Counted from the first letter of the stretch, positions 9,701 through 18,903 are shown. The stretch is DNA of 64,000 bases from Tabrizicola sp. (GCF_016792905.1 NZ_JAEULP010000071.1:1-64000); one strand, 5' to 3'. Notes: generated by a model from the letters alone, not told the origin. Made by a program: numbers and translations.

Positions 9701-10625
9701 CGTCGATTTCGACGGCGCCCCGCCGCAATTGCCGCAGGGTGGGCTGAACGCGACGCTGAACTACACGGCGGCGCACGCGACCTATCCGCTGAAATGCATG
9801 CTGACGCCGACGGTCAGGGGCAACGCGGGCTGCTATCGTCCCTTCACGGTGAAGGCGCCGGAAGGCTCGATCCTGAACCCGACCTATCCGGCGGCGGTGA
9901 ACCTGCGCACGCGGACCGGCTGGTATCTGGCGCCGAACATCTTCCGCGCGCTGGCGCAGGCGGCGCCGGACAAGGTGCAGTCGTTCACCGGCCTTGCCGT
10001 GGCCGCGAACGTTTACGGTCAGGACCAGGACGGCCAGTTCTACTCCGACCTCCTGTTCTGCGGCGGCGGGCAGGGCGGGTCCGACCGCAAGGACGGGCAT
10101 TCCTCGCTCCTGTGGCCGACCTCGGCGGCGAATACCTCGATCGAGCTGATGGAAAGCCGCGTTCCTGTGCTGGTGCTGGAGAAAGCCTTCCTTGCCGACA
10201 GCGGCGGCGCGGGCCGGACCCGCGGCGGCCTTGGCCAGGTGGTGCGCTTCCGCAAGCGTGACGAGGACGGGCTGGAGATGCTGGTCTCGGTCTATCCCGA
10301 GGGCGTCGACAACCCGATCGCCGGTCTGTTCGGCGGCGAGGCGGGCGGCGGGGCACGCGGGCTGGTGCAGGGGGCGGACGGACGCCTCCTGCGCGACTGC
10401 GGCACCGGCGCACTCGTCTCGCTGCACACGACCGACCAGGTGGTGGAACTTGTGCTGGGCGGCGGCGCCGGGTTCGGCGATCCGGACGAGCGCGACCACG
10501 CCGCCGTGGCCCGCGACCTCGCCCGCGGCTACGTCACGCCCGAGCATGTCCAGCGCCACTACCAGAACACCGCGGTTCCGACGGGCAAGCGCGCGGAACC
10601 GGAGCCAAGCACGGTCTGGGCCTGA
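6771..10625 (+). CDS. Fused hydantoinase/5-oxoprolinase (HyuA-HyuB in one chain)
   Basis: A single intact 1284-residue chain. Residues 1 to about 690 are HyuA-like (GFDIGGTFTDF at 11-21; GTTLVTNAVIERKG; SFDMGGTTAKACMI; GAGGGSIAAID). Residues from about 712 are HyuB-like (LEIMWSRL; NDPWLCAGHLFDIAIV near 808; GHVSDIGGTKD; DSGGAGRTRGG). The layout and length match eukaryotic 5-oxoprolinase (about 1288 residues) and bacterial fused homologues, which open a cyclic amide with ATP. It is coupled to the IclR gene and followed after 51 bp by a peptide-type ABC operon that may import the substrate. The substrate (5-oxoproline, a hydantoin or other lactam) is not readable. Confidence 0.93.
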   Translation: MTGPEPRWRVGFDIGGTFTDFVLYDGKTASVTLHKRLTTPHDPSEAALKGLEEILEMRGVSHADLSEIVHGTTLVTNAVIERKGAPVGLITTRGFRDILEMGTEQRYDIYDLYVAFPEPIVSRELRLEVDERVTAAGDVVTPLDEAAVLASARALVAQGCEAIAIAFMHSYANTVHERRAAEIVRGAFPDLAISISSDVVAEMGEYQRIVTTCANAFVQPLMHRYLTRLELALSAKGFAGPLRLMHSAGGLVSLETARDFPIRLLESGPAGGGLATALFAEEAGLKDVISFDMGGTTAKACMIEEGRAEVAPMMEAARVHRFTKGSGLPIKAPVIEMIEIGAGGGSIAAIDEVGLLKVGPHSAGSDPGPACYGLGGTAPTVTDANLVLGYYDPGFFLGGRMTLDLAAARGAIARVADPLGLTVEAAALGIHKVVVESMASAARVHLVERGKDPRDYAMVGFGGAGPAHAVDVARVMGVRSVLIPPASGAASALGFLAAPLSFEGVRSHRVELVAGFDASAVNTLLRVLEEEGLRHLERAGIARGEAVVERSADMRLVGQMHDISVPLPGNDLAETDLPDIRAAFVRAYSARFADPFAGARFEAVNFRVRVAGPTPKLALTGAAGGGDAATRIKGKRCCWFEDGSFETVVYDRYALQSGDEIRGPAIIEERESTTVIGPSDSVTIDEGLNICVKLGAIKAADALITAEMSRAEAVARIQSDPIGLEIMWSRLVNVVEEMWLTVCRTAFSLVIAEAQDFACELLDKDGETLAHSPRAMPVFNLTLPRAVKALLKAYPAETLKPGDVLITNDPWLCAGHLFDIAIVTPAFRNGRLVGLMGTVGHVSDIGGTKDSLHAREIYEEGLQIPPMKIFDAGVPNETLINMISRNVRNGEQVLGDIFSFVAANKLGAERLDAFMHDYGMHDLSALAEVVQGLSEKAMRDAIRALPDGDYRSTITNNPLGEKITYPVLVKVEGDRITVDFDGAPPQLPQGGLNATLNYTAAHATYPLKCMLTPTVRGNAGCYRPFTVKAPEGSILNPTYPAAVNLRTRTGWYLAPNIFRALAQAAPDKVQSFTGLAVAANVYGQDQDGQFYSDLLFCGGGQGGSDRKDGHSSLLWPTSAANTSIELMESRVPVLVLEKAFLADSGGAGRTRGGLGQVVRFRKRDEDGLEMLVSVYPEGVDNPIAGLFGGEAGGGARGLVQGADGRLLRDCGTGALVSLHTTDQVVELVLGGGAGFGDPDERDHAAVARDLARGYVTPEHVQRHYQNTAVPTGKRAEPEPSTVWA

Positions 10626-10676
10626 AACCCGGATCGCCCCCCCTTTGGACAGACGAATCCAACCAGGAGCACTACG

Positions 10677-12251
10677 ATGACATCCTCGACCCAGTTCACC
10701 ATCTCGCGGCGCGGCCTTCTGGCGATGGCCGGCGCGGGCCTCGCCGCCGCAAGCTTCCCAAGGCGCCTGTTTGCTCAGTCGGGCAGCAATGTCCTGATCG
10801 TCGCCTCGGGCCAGGACATCCCCAACTTCGACCCGCATACCGCGACGGGCTATTCGGCCTCGTTCTTCATGCGCAACGTCTACGACCCGCTGGTTCGCGT
10901 CGCCGGCAACCCGCCCGAGCCGGTTCCGGCCCTGGCCGAAAGCTGGGAGATGAGCGCCGACGGCCTGACCTACACGTTCAAGCTGAACGCGGCGGCGAAG
11001 TTCCACAGCGGCAATCCGGTGACGGGGGACGACGTTGTCTATTCGTTCCAGCGGGCGCTGGCGCTGGCCAAGGGCAATTCCTGGATGATCCGCGACATCG
11101 TCACTCCGGAAGACGTGACGGCGGTCGATGCGGGCACGGTCGAGTTCAAGCTGGCCAAGCCCTTCGCGGCGTTTCTTCAGGTCCTGCCCTGGATCTTCGT
11201 CGTCGAGAAGGCGGCGGTCGAGGCCAACCTTGGCGCCGATCAGGGCGAGACCTGGCTTATGACCAACACGGCGGGATCGGGGCCGTTCCAGGTCGCCCGC
11301 TTCGAGGTCGGCACGCTTTACCAGCTTTCCCGCGTCGCCGATGCCTGGCAGTCGGGCGGCGGCAATCTTGATGGCGTGATCTGGCAGATCGTGCGCGAAA
11401 CCGCGACGCAGCGGTTGATGCTACAGAACGGCGAGGCGCATATCGCTGTGGACCTCACCTCGGAGGACATGGACGCGCTGAAGGACGCGCCGGGCGTGGT
11501 TCGGGTGATCGAACCGGAGTACCGCACCTTCTCGATCAAGATGAACACCGAGAAGGGCCCGCTGGCCGACATCAACCTGCGCAAGGCGATTTCCTGGGCC
11601 ACCAACTACCAGGGTATCCTCGATGCGGCGGGCTATGCCGACCTGATGACCGGGCCGCTGCCGACCGGCATCCTTGGCTTCGACGCAGGGCTTGAGGTCT
11701 ATCGCACCGATCTCGACAAGGCCCGCGAGTTCATGGCCAAGACCGAGAAACCCGAAGGCGGCTTCACGCTGAAGATGTTCCATGTCTCGGGCCTCGAACA
11801 GCAGCGTCGCTGGGCACTGATCATGCTCGACAGCCTCAAGCAGCTGAACATCGACCTGGAGATCCAGCCGCTGAACTGGCCGGACATGGTTGCGGCCTGC
11901 CAGTCGCCGGACACCTTCCCCGACCTCTTCCCTGTCTACCAGACCGCAAACTATGGCGACCCGGACAACATCGCCTTCGCGGCCTATCATTCGTCGCGCA
12001 ACGGCGGCTGGCAGAACGCGGTCTACCACAACCCGGAAGTGGACGCGCTGATCGAGGCGGCCCGCAGCGAGATCGACCCGGCGAAGCGGATTGCCATCTA
12101 CGGCGACTTCCAGAAGAAGGTCGTCGAGGATGCTCCCGACATCTTCGGCGTGCTGGAACGCCGCAAGCTCGGCATGCGCGACAGCGTGAAGGACTGGCAT
12201 TTCACGCCGGTCGCCTCCAACGCGATCGAGGTCTGGCCGCTGTCGCTCTGA
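10677..12251 (+). CDS. Tat-exported ABC substrate-binding protein (family 5, DppA/OppA type)
   Basis: A 524-residue family-5 extracellular solute-binding protein for peptides, nickel or similar ligands. The N-terminus carries a twin-arginine signal: SRRGLLAM at residues 10-17, then an Ala-rich hydrophobic stretch ending near LFAQ. The mature part has the family pattern NFDPHTATGYSA, LAESWEMSADGLTYTFKLN and TGPLPTGILG. AACCAGGAGC precedes the ATG. It heads a five-gene transporter operon directly after the fused hydantoinase, suggesting import of a cyclic amide or small peptide. A Tat signal is less usual than Sec for this family. Confidence 0.92.
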   Translation: MTSSTQFTISRRGLLAMAGAGLAAASFPRRLFAQSGSNVLIVASGQDIPNFDPHTATGYSASFFMRNVYDPLVRVAGNPPEPVPALAESWEMSADGLTYTFKLNAAAKFHSGNPVTGDDVVYSFQRALALAKGNSWMIRDIVTPEDVTAVDAGTVEFKLAKPFAAFLQVLPWIFVVEKAAVEANLGADQGETWLMTNTAGSGPFQVARFEVGTLYQLSRVADAWQSGGGNLDGVIWQIVRETATQRLMLQNGEAHIAVDLTSEDMDALKDAPGVVRVIEPEYRTFSIKMNTEKGPLADINLRKAISWATNYQGILDAAGYADLMTGPLPTGILGFDAGLEVYRTDLDKAREFMAKTEKPEGGFTLKMFHVSGLEQQRRWALIMLDSLKQLNIDLEIQPLNWPDMVAACQSPDTFPDLFPVYQTANYGDPDNIAFAAYHSSRNGGWQNAVYHNPEVDALIEAARSEIDPAKRIAIYGDFQKKVVEDAPDIFGVLERRKLGMRDSVKDWHFTPVASNAIEVWPLSL

Positions 12252-12317
12252 TCGGCCGGAACGGGCCGGACGTATTGCTCCCTGCGTCCGGCCGCCACCC
12301 CACGGAAGGCGTCTGAC

Positions 12318-13325
12318 ATGCTGTACTTCATCCTGCGGCGGATCCTCATGCTTGTCCCGGTGGTCATCGGGCTGACGGTGATCATGTTCGCCATCGCGCG
12401 CATCCTGCCGGGCGATCCGGTCGCGCTGGCGGCAGGACCGAATGCGACGCCGGCCGAGATCGAGGCGCTGTCGCACGAATTCGGCCTGGATCAACCGATC
12501 TGGACGCAATATTTCCACTACGTCGGCGGTCTTCTGCACGGCGACCTTGGCACCTCGCTCTTGACCCGCCGCCCGGTTGCCGCCGATATCGCGGCCTATC
12601 TTCCGGCGACGCTGGAGCTGGTCTGTGCCGCGATGCTGATCGCCGTGGCGATCGGCATCCCGCTCGGCCTTGCCACCGCGGTCTGGCGCAACCGCTGGCC
12701 GGATTATCTTTCGCAAGTGGTCGCCATCGGCGCGATCTCGATGCCCCGCTTCTTCCTCGGCCTTCTCCTCCAGCTCTGCTTCGCGATGTGGCTGATGTGG
12801 CTGCCGCTTGGCGGCCGACTGCCGATCATCGTCATCCCGCCGCCGACCGTCACCGGCTTCCTGACCATCGACACCCTGCTTGCCGGAGACCTGCACGCCT
12901 TCACCATGGCGCTGCGCCATCTCGCCATGCCCGCCATCGCCATGTCGCTGTCACCCCTGGCGACGATCATGCGGATGATGCGCGCCTCGACCATCGAGGT
13001 GATGGGCCAGGACTATGTGATGACCGCCCGTGCGCTTGGCCTGCCGCGCGGCAAGATCATCCTGAAATATGTCGCCCGCAATGCCGTCTCGGCCACGCTG
13101 ACCGTGATCGGGCTCTACTTCGGCTGGCTTCTCGGCGGCACCGTGCTGGTCGAGACCGTGTTCGACTGGCCGGGCCTCGGGCTTTACGCGACCAAGGCGA
13201 TCGTCTCGCAGGACATGATGCCGGTGATCGGCGTCGCGCTGGTGATCGGTCTGCTTTTCGTCCTCGCCAACCTTGTCATCGATCTTCTTTACGGCGTCAT
13301 CAACCCGAAGGTACGCTACTCATGA
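12318..13325 (+). CDS. Peptide-type ABC transporter permease (DppB type)
   Basis: A 335-residue inner-membrane permease with about six transmembrane helices. The N-terminus (MLYFILRRILMLVPVVIGLTV) is typical of DppB/OppB. The cytoplasmic EAA-like loop (DYVMTARALGLPRGKIILKYVARNA), which contacts the ATPases, is present. Its stop overlaps the next permease start by 4 bases. It pairs with that permease to form the channel for the binding protein at 10677. Confidence 0.93.
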   Translation: MLYFILRRILMLVPVVIGLTVIMFAIARILPGDPVALAAGPNATPAEIEALSHEFGLDQPIWTQYFHYVGGLLHGDLGTSLLTRRPVAADIAAYLPATLELVCAAMLIAVAIGIPLGLATAVWRNRWPDYLSQVVAIGAISMPRFFLGLLLQLCFAMWLMWLPLGGRLPIIVIPPPTVTGFLTIDTLLAGDLHAFTMALRHLAMPAIAMSLSPLATIMRMMRASTIEVMGQDYVMTARALGLPRGKIILKYVARNAVSATLTVIGLYFGWLLGGTVLVETVFDWPGLGLYATKAIVSQDMMPVIGVALVIGLLFVLANLVIDLLYGVINPKVRYS

Positions 13326-14218
13326 CCGACAGCGTCCAGACCCCCCGGACCGAGCCCGTCCGCCATCGCGACGACCGCCTGCGCCGGGCGCTGTTCCGGT
13401 TCAGCCAGAGCAAGCTGTCGATGATCGGCGCGGCCATCGTCGCGGTCGTCCTGTTCTTCGCCGTCTTCGGCACGGTGCTGGCGCCGTTTCCCGGCCATGT
13501 CGCCGGGGCGGTCGACACCGCCAACCAGTTCCAGGCCCCTTCCGCCGCCCATCTGTTCGGCACCAACGAGCTGGGACAGGACGTGCTTTCGCTGGTGATG
13601 GCGGGGACGACCGTCTCGGTCCTTGCCGGGTTCGGCGTGGTGCTGATCGGGTCGGTCATCGGCACGCTTGTCGGCGCGGTCGCCGGTTTCGTCGGCGGCT
13701 GGACCGACGAGGGGCTGATGCGGCTGACCGACCTGACGCTGACCATCCCCAGCCTGATCCTGGCCATGGCGATTGCCGCCGCCCTTGGCCCCGGCTTCAC
13801 CAACATGGTGATCGCGATCTCTCTCTCATGGTGGCCGGGCTATGCGCGCCTTGTCCGCGGCGAGGTCCTTGCCGCGCGCGAGGAGGTCTATGTGACCGCC
13901 GCCCGCGCCATCGGCGCCAGCCCCGCGCGCATCCTGTTCCGGCACATCCTGCCCAATGTCGTCTCGCCGATCATCGTCAAGATGTCGCTCGACATGGGCT
14001 TTGCCATCCTCACCGTGGCCGGCCTTGGCTTCATCGGCATCGGCGTGCGGCCGCCCACCCCGGAATGGGGGACACTCCTGTCGCTCTCTCGCGCCAACAT
14101 GCCCGGCTACTGGTGGACGGCGATGGCCCCCGGCCTGGCGATGTTCCTTGCCGTCTTCGGCTTCAACCTCCTGGGCGACGGGCTGCGCGACATTCTCGAC
14201 CCGAAGGCGAGGCGCTGA
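13322..14218 (+). CDS. Peptide-type ABC transporter permease (DppC type)
   Basis: A 298-residue permease. ATG 13322 overlaps the end of the upstream permease. An N-terminal hydrophilic stretch precedes the first helix (LSMIGAAIVAVVLFFAVFG), then comes the DppC-type HLFGTNELGQDVLS motif, and the EAA-like loop (VYVTAARAIGASPARILFRH) lies near residue 190. The C-terminus (NLLGDGLRDILDPKARR) is the standard DppC ending. It forms a heterodimer with the protein from 12318. Confidence 0.93.
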   Translation: MTDSVQTPRTEPVRHRDDRLRRALFRFSQSKLSMIGAAIVAVVLFFAVFGTVLAPFPGHVAGAVDTANQFQAPSAAHLFGTNELGQDVLSLVMAGTTVSVLAGFGVVLIGSVIGTLVGAVAGFVGGWTDEGLMRLTDLTLTIPSLILAMAIAAALGPGFTNMVIAISLSWWPGYARLVRGEVLAAREEVYVTAARAIGASPARILFRHILPNVVSPIIVKMSLDMGFAILTVAGLGFIGIGVRPPTPEWGTLLSLSRANMPGYWWTAMAPGLAMFLAVFGFNLLGDGLRDILDPKARR

Positions 14219-14219
14219 C

Positions 14220-15248
14220 ATGACCGGACCGCTTCTCTCCATCCGTGACCTGCACCTGACGATGACCAGCTTCGACGGGGCGGCCCATGTGCTGAACGGC
14301 ATCGACCTGACGGTGCAGCGCGGCGAGATCTGGGGCCTTGTCGGCGAATCCGGCTGCGGCAAGTCGCTGACCGGGCTCTCGATCTCGCGCCTTGTGCCGA
14401 CGCCACCGGCGACCTACCGGAAGGGCGAAATCCGGTTCGAGGGCCGCGACATCCTGAAACTGCCGCTGCGCGAGATGCAGGATCTGCGCGGCAAGCGGAT
14501 CGGCATGATCTTCCAGGACCCGACCACCAACCTCAACCCGGCCTACCGGGTGGGCGAACAATTGATCGACGTAGCGCTTGCCGCCGCCAGCCACGACCCT
14601 TCGGTGCTTGGATGTCCGCCTGGGGCAGGCCGCCGCGAGCGTCGCCGCGCGGCGCGGCGGCTGGCGGGCGAGATGCTGGAGCGGGTGGGCATTCCGGACG
14701 CCGGGGCGCGGCTTGACAATTATCCGCACGAATTCTCGGGCGGGATGCGCCAAAGGGTGCTGATCGCCATGGCGCTGATCGGCCGACCCGACCTCCTGAT
14801 CGCCGACGAACCCACGACGGCGCTGGACGTGTCGGTGCAGGCGCAGATCCTGAAGCTTCTGAAGGGAACGGTGGCCGACCATGACATCGGCGTCATCCTG
14901 ATCACCCACAATCTGGGCGTGGTGGCCGAAACCTGCAGCCATGTCGCGGTGATGTATGCCGGAAACATCGTCGAAAGCGGCCCGGTCTCCAACGTGATCG
15001 AAAGCCCGGCCCACCCCTACACCAGGGCGCTGATGGCGGCGATCCCGACCAAGGCGTCGAAGCGCGGCACGCTGAAGGGGCTGGGGGGCACCGTGCCGAA
15101 CCTGATCACCCCGCCGCCCGGCTGCCGCTTCGCGCCGCGCTGCCCGCTGGCGATCCCGGCCTGCACTGCGGCGCTGCCCGGTGCCGTCGACCTCGGCGCC
15201 GATCACCGCGCCGCCTGCATCCGCCTGGAGGCGCTGGAACATGTCTGA
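14220..15248 (+). CDS. Peptide-type ABC transporter ATPase (DppD type)
   Basis: A 342-residue ATPase with Walker A GESGCGKS, signature FSGGMRQR and Walker [16 protein letters not shown]-terminal oligopeptide-transporter extension carries a Cys-containing motif (CRFAPRCPLAIPAC). The start lies 1 base after the DppC stop; the frame is open upstream only as a shadow of dppC. It energises import with the next ATPase. Confidence 0.93.
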   Translation: MTGPLLSIRDLHLTMTSFDGAAHVLNGIDLTVQRGEIWGLVGESGCGKSLTGLSISRLVPTPPATYRKGEIRFEGRDILKLPLREMQDLRGKRIGMIFQDPTTNLNPAYRVGEQLIDVALAAASHDPSVLGCPPGAGRRERRRAARRLAGEMLERVGIPDAGARLDNYPHEFSGGMRQRVLIAMALIGRPDLLIADEPTTALDVSVQAQILKLLKGTVADHDIGVILITHNLGVVAETCSHVAVMYAGNIVESGPVSNVIESPAHPYTRALMAAIPTKASKRGTLKGLGGTVPNLITPPPGCRFAPRCPLAIPACTAALPGAVDLGADHRAACIRLEALEHV

Positions 15249-16059
15249 GCCGATCCTGCAGATCGAGAACGTCTCGAAGACCTACGCCGCGCGCCGCGCG
15301 CTTTTCGGGCGGACCGCCGAGGTGCGGGCGCTGAAGGACGTGTCGATCTCCGTCCAGAAGGGCGAAAGTTTCGGCCTCGTCGGCGAAAGCGGGTCGGGCA
15401 AGACCACGCTCACCCGCTCGATCCTGCATCTGGAGACCCCGAGCGCCGGGCGCATCCTGTTCGAGGGGCAGGATCTTGCGCGTCTCTCGCCGGCAGACCT
15501 GCGCCGCTTGCGGGCCCGGGTGCAGATCGTCTTCCAGGACCCCTACGCCTCGCTCAACCCGCGCATGTCGGTGCGCGACATCGTCACCGAGCCGATGCTG
15601 GTGCATCACGACATCCTCGGGCTGTCACGGACGCAGCGCACCGACCGCGCCGCCGAGCTACTGTCGCTGGTCGGGCTTGGGCCGCAGCACCTGACGCGCT
15701 ATCCGCACGAATTCTCGGGCGGCCAGCGGCAGCGCATCTGCATCGCGCGCGCGCTTGCCTCCGGGCCGGAACTGCTGCTGCTTGACGAACCGACCTCGGC
15801 GCTGGACGTGTCGGTCCAGGCGCAGGTCCTGAACCTGCTCTGCGAGTTGCAGGACCGGCTTGGCCTGACCTATTTCTTCATCAGCCACGACCTGGCGGTG
15901 GTGCGTTACCTGTGCAGCCGGGTGGCACTGATCTATCGCGGCGAGCTGGTCGAGGAGGGCACGACAGACGAGATCTTCGACACGCCGAAAAGCGACTATG
16001 CGCGCATGCTGATCGGAGCGATGCCCGAGGTGAAGGTGCGGCGCGGCGCGACGGCATAG
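15241..16059 (+). CDS. Peptide-type ABC transporter ATPase (DppF type), short form
   Basis: A 272-residue ATPase overlapping its upstream partner by 8 bases. Walker A GESGSGKTT, signature FSGGQRQR and Walker B LLLLDEPTSALDV are intact. Unlike the partner it ends right after the nucleotide-binding domain (MPEVKVRRGATA) and lacks the Cys-containing C-terminal extension of longer DppF proteins. It is the last gene of the operon; the broken AraC gene that follows is convergent. Confidence 0.92.
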   Translation: MSEPILQIENVSKTYAARRALFGRTAEVRALKDVSISVQKGESFGLVGESGSGKTTLTRSILHLETPSAGRILFEGQDLARLSPADLRRLRARVQIVFQDPYASLNPRMSVRDIVTEPMLVHHDILGLSRTQRTDRAAELLSLVGLGPQHLTRYPHEFSGGQRQRICIARALASGPELLLLDEPTSALDVSVQAQVLNLLCELQDRLGLTYFFISHDLAVVRYLCSRVALIYRGELVEEGTTDEIFDTPKSDYARMLIGAMPEVKVRRGATA

Positions 16060-16198
16060 CGGTCCTTGCCGCAGGTTCCCACATCGGTCGAGCGAAGCGC
16101 GGTTCTCCGGGGCGTGTGCCGGCCCGGGTCCGCCGCACCCTGTGCGGCACGAACCTAGCGCCCCCCGCCGGGCCGCGCCTCGCGCCGGGCCGCGCGCA

Positions 16199-17184
16199 GC
16201 GTCTCGCCCGGGCGACGGTATCCGAGGGGCTTTCCCCGAAAGTGAGGCGGTAGTCGACCGAGAACCGGCCCAAGTGGTTGAAGCCGACCTCAAAGGCGAC
16301 GGTCGAGACGCTCTTGCCGGTCTGGTCGGTCAGGAACTGCTCGCGCGCCTTCATCAGTCGCGTGATCTTCAGATAGCCCATCGGCGTGGTGCCCGCATAT
16401 TCGCGGAACCCGGCGCAAAGCTTGTCGGCCGAGACGCTGGCAACCTTGCGCAATTCGTCCAGCGGAATCTCGTCCTGGCAATGATCCTCGATGTGACGCA
16501 TCGCCCGTTGCATGTAGGGCAGCATCAGCTCGAAGAGATTGCGCGAGATTTCGTCGGAGTAATTGTTCTTGTGATGCACCAGAAGGGCACGGACCAGCGA
16601 CAGCTCAGCTCCTTCCCGACATTGGGATAGGACAGGATGCTGCCCTCGGTCGACATCTCCTTCAGGTAGTGCTCGGCCGTGCGCCACCAGGATGCGGTCG
16701 CCGTCGCCTCCAACGGCATGCCGATCTCGAAGACCAGCGGCCGCTTTGCCTGCCGCCCGATCAGCCGGCTCAGCGCCAGTTCCATGATCGGGCGCTTGAT
16801 CGTCACGAAGATCGAGCGGTAGTCGCGGTCGATATCCACCTGAAGTTGCTGGCCCGGCGACAGAAGGATGCCGTGCGCCGGGTCGGATTTGTGCCGGGCA
16901 AGGTCCTGTGTCACCGTCTGCGCGCCGCGCAGGGGCAGGTTGACGGTGTAATGGTCGATGCCGTCACCCATCTGCACCGTGACCTCGGTGCCATATTCCA
17001 GAAAGCCGAACGAGATATCGGCCGACGGCGTCCCGTTTCCGGCATAGTTGAAGGCCAGGTCCTTCTGGTGGTAGATTTCCAGCCCGTGCGGGCCGCAGAA
17101 ATCCTCCATGAGCCGATGGACCGATGTCGCCTGCCGGTCGCTGACCTGGGCAAACCGCTGGGCGCGAAGCAAGCTGAGACTCAT
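16199..17184 (-). pseudogene. Frameshifted AraC-family regulator
   Basis: The first frame (start 17184, MSLSLLRAQRFAQ) encodes an AraC-binding-like sensor domain of about 195 residues up to YPNVGKELS. The second encodes the AraC DNA-binding domain (LVRALLVHHKNNYSDEI, LRKVASVSADKLCAGF, VAFEVGFNHLGRFSVDYRLTFGESPS). They join near 16600, where the coding strand reads GGAGCTGAGCTGTCGC: removing one of two tandem GAGCT copies restores a continuous frame. The second frame then runs on to 15881, over the 3' end of the ABC ATPase, so the true C-terminus is also unclear. The gene is broken unless the 5-base duplication is an assembly error. It lies next to the broken Rieske gene, which it may once have controlled. 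Confidence 0.8.
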
Positions 17185-17259
17185 GGCGCTGACCTCTGGC
17201 TGCGGTCCAGGAACCGGGCGCAGACTGCCGTCCGATCCCCCGACCTTGCTTCATGACGG

Positions 17260-18757
17260 CTACAGATCAAGGACCAGCCGCGCATTGGCCTTCCCGCGCG
17301 AGACGCAGATCAGCATCCGGTCGCCCGAAGCCCTTTCGCCCGCAGACAGGAAATGGTCCCGATGCTCGATCTCGCCCGCCAGGACCCTGGTCAGGCAGGT
17401 GCCGCAGATGCCTTCCTCGCAACTGGTGGCGCAGTCGATCCCGTGGGCTTGCAGCACCTCCAGGATACTCTGCCCCGCGGCAACCACAAGCTCGGTCCCG
17501 GATTGCGCCAGCGCCAGCGTGAAGGGCTCGCCCGCGTCCTGCCCGCTGTCGGGCGCGGTGAAATATTCCCGGTGGAGGACGATATCGGGTCGCGCCGCCA
17601 ATGCCTCCGAGACCGCTGCCATGAAGCCGCCCGGACCGCAGAGATAGAGATGCGTCCCTGCCACCATCCGGTCGACGAAGCGGCCGATATCGAACCTCAT
17701 CGCAGGATTGTCGTCGGGATAGAGCCGGACGCGCTCCTTGAAGGGGCCGCTCAGAACCTCGGCCAGAAACGGCGTCCGCGCGGCCGATCGGGTTGGCGAA
17801 ATGCAGCCCGAACGGCTTGCCGCGCGCGTTCAGGCTGCGCGCCATCGCCAGGATCGGCGTCACCCCGATGCCACCGGCAAGCAGCACCACCGGCGCCGCG
17901 CTCTCCTCCAGCGGAAAGGCGTTCCGCGGCGCACCGATGCGCAAGGCCGACCCCTCTGCCACGCCGCCGTGCATCGACCGCGAGCCGCCGCGCCCCGCTT
18001 CCTCGCGCAGGACCGAAATGACATAACGATCCGTCTCCCGCTCGTTGTTCAGCAGCGAATACTGCCGCAACTGGCCGCCGAATTCGCCCGAATAGCGGGT
18101 CTGTTCCAGGATATCGACCTTGAAGGACAAAGTGTTGTCGCCCGAGATCACGTCATAGGGCGCGATATCCGTGGGCGGCCAGCCAAAGGAATTGCGGTGC
18201 AGGAAGGGCACATGGGCGATGTCGTTGTAATTCTCGACCCGGCGCCCGGCGGAAGCCTTGATCTCGTAGGAGGGAATGCGGATCACCGTGCCCGAGCCGT
18301 CCTCGATCTGCGGCCAGCCCGGCATCTCGGCCCGCGCCTGGTCGGCCAGGCAGACCCAGATCAGGCCATAGCGTTCGCGGCACTGGAAGGTGCGCGGCCG
18401 CAGCTTCTTCGGAATGGGCGAACCCTTGGCCAGCGCCGGGATGCCGACGCAGGTGCCCTCGCCGTTGTATTCGAAGCCGTGAAAGCCGCAGACCAGCAGC
18501 CCGTCGCAGACCGAGCCAAGGCTCAGCTGGCCGCCCCGGTGCATGCAGACATCCTTGGCGGCCTTCACGCCATCGCGGGTGCGGAACAGCACCACCGGCA
18601 TGTCCAGAAGATGCACCCGCACCGGCGCATCGGCCACCTCGCCGCTGGTGGCGACCGGGTGCCAGAACCCGGCAAGGATTACCCAATCCGAACGCGCGAA
18701 GCTGCAATGAAGCGGCAGGTCGTCCTGCGGCTGGGTGTTCTTGGCTGATACGAACAT
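17260..18757 (-). pseudogene. Chimeric, frameshifted Rieske oxygenase/reductase
   Basis: From ATG 18757 (GGAGAG ribosome-binding site) the protein begins as a Rieske oxygenase: C71-x-H73 and C90-x2-H93 bind the 2Fe-2S cluster, and D179, H182 and H187 are two of the three mononuclear-iron ligands with the bridging Asp. At about residue 230 (near 18067) it passes in frame into RQYSLLNN, the flavin-binding motif of a phthalate-dioxygenase-type reductase. It continues with the NAD-binding domain (LLAGGIGVTPILAMA). The C-terminal third of the oxygenase and the start of the reductase are missing, as if one deletion fused neighbouring genes. A one-base excess in the G-run at 17790-17792 then shifts the frame; the third part carries a plant-type 2Fe-2S domain (CATSCEEGICGTC) and ends at 17260. 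It is unlikely to be functional. Confidence 0.8.
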
Positions 18758-18903
18758 GTGGCTCTCCGGGGTTTTCTGGACAGTGGGGCGCGGGCGGCAG
18801 CTGGCCGCGGAAGCGCGCCCGTAGGTGGCGAGGTGCGAAACAGGGATCGGAATTTCGGGCATTTCCGGCGGGTTCCGGGGTTTTGCCCGGTCAGAATCAT
18901 CTC

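Noticed and set aside
6633..11006. A 1457-codon open frame on the minus strand
   Set aside because: It lies antisense to the IclR gene and the fused hydantoinase. Its translation is Arg/His/Gln-rich without domains, the usual by-product of high GC at third codon positions.
17260..18757. A genuine natural fusion of Rieske oxygenase and reductase
   Set aside because: Both partners are truncated at the junction (missing third iron ligand region and missing flavin barrel start), and the reductase part is frameshifted, so a deletion product is more likely.
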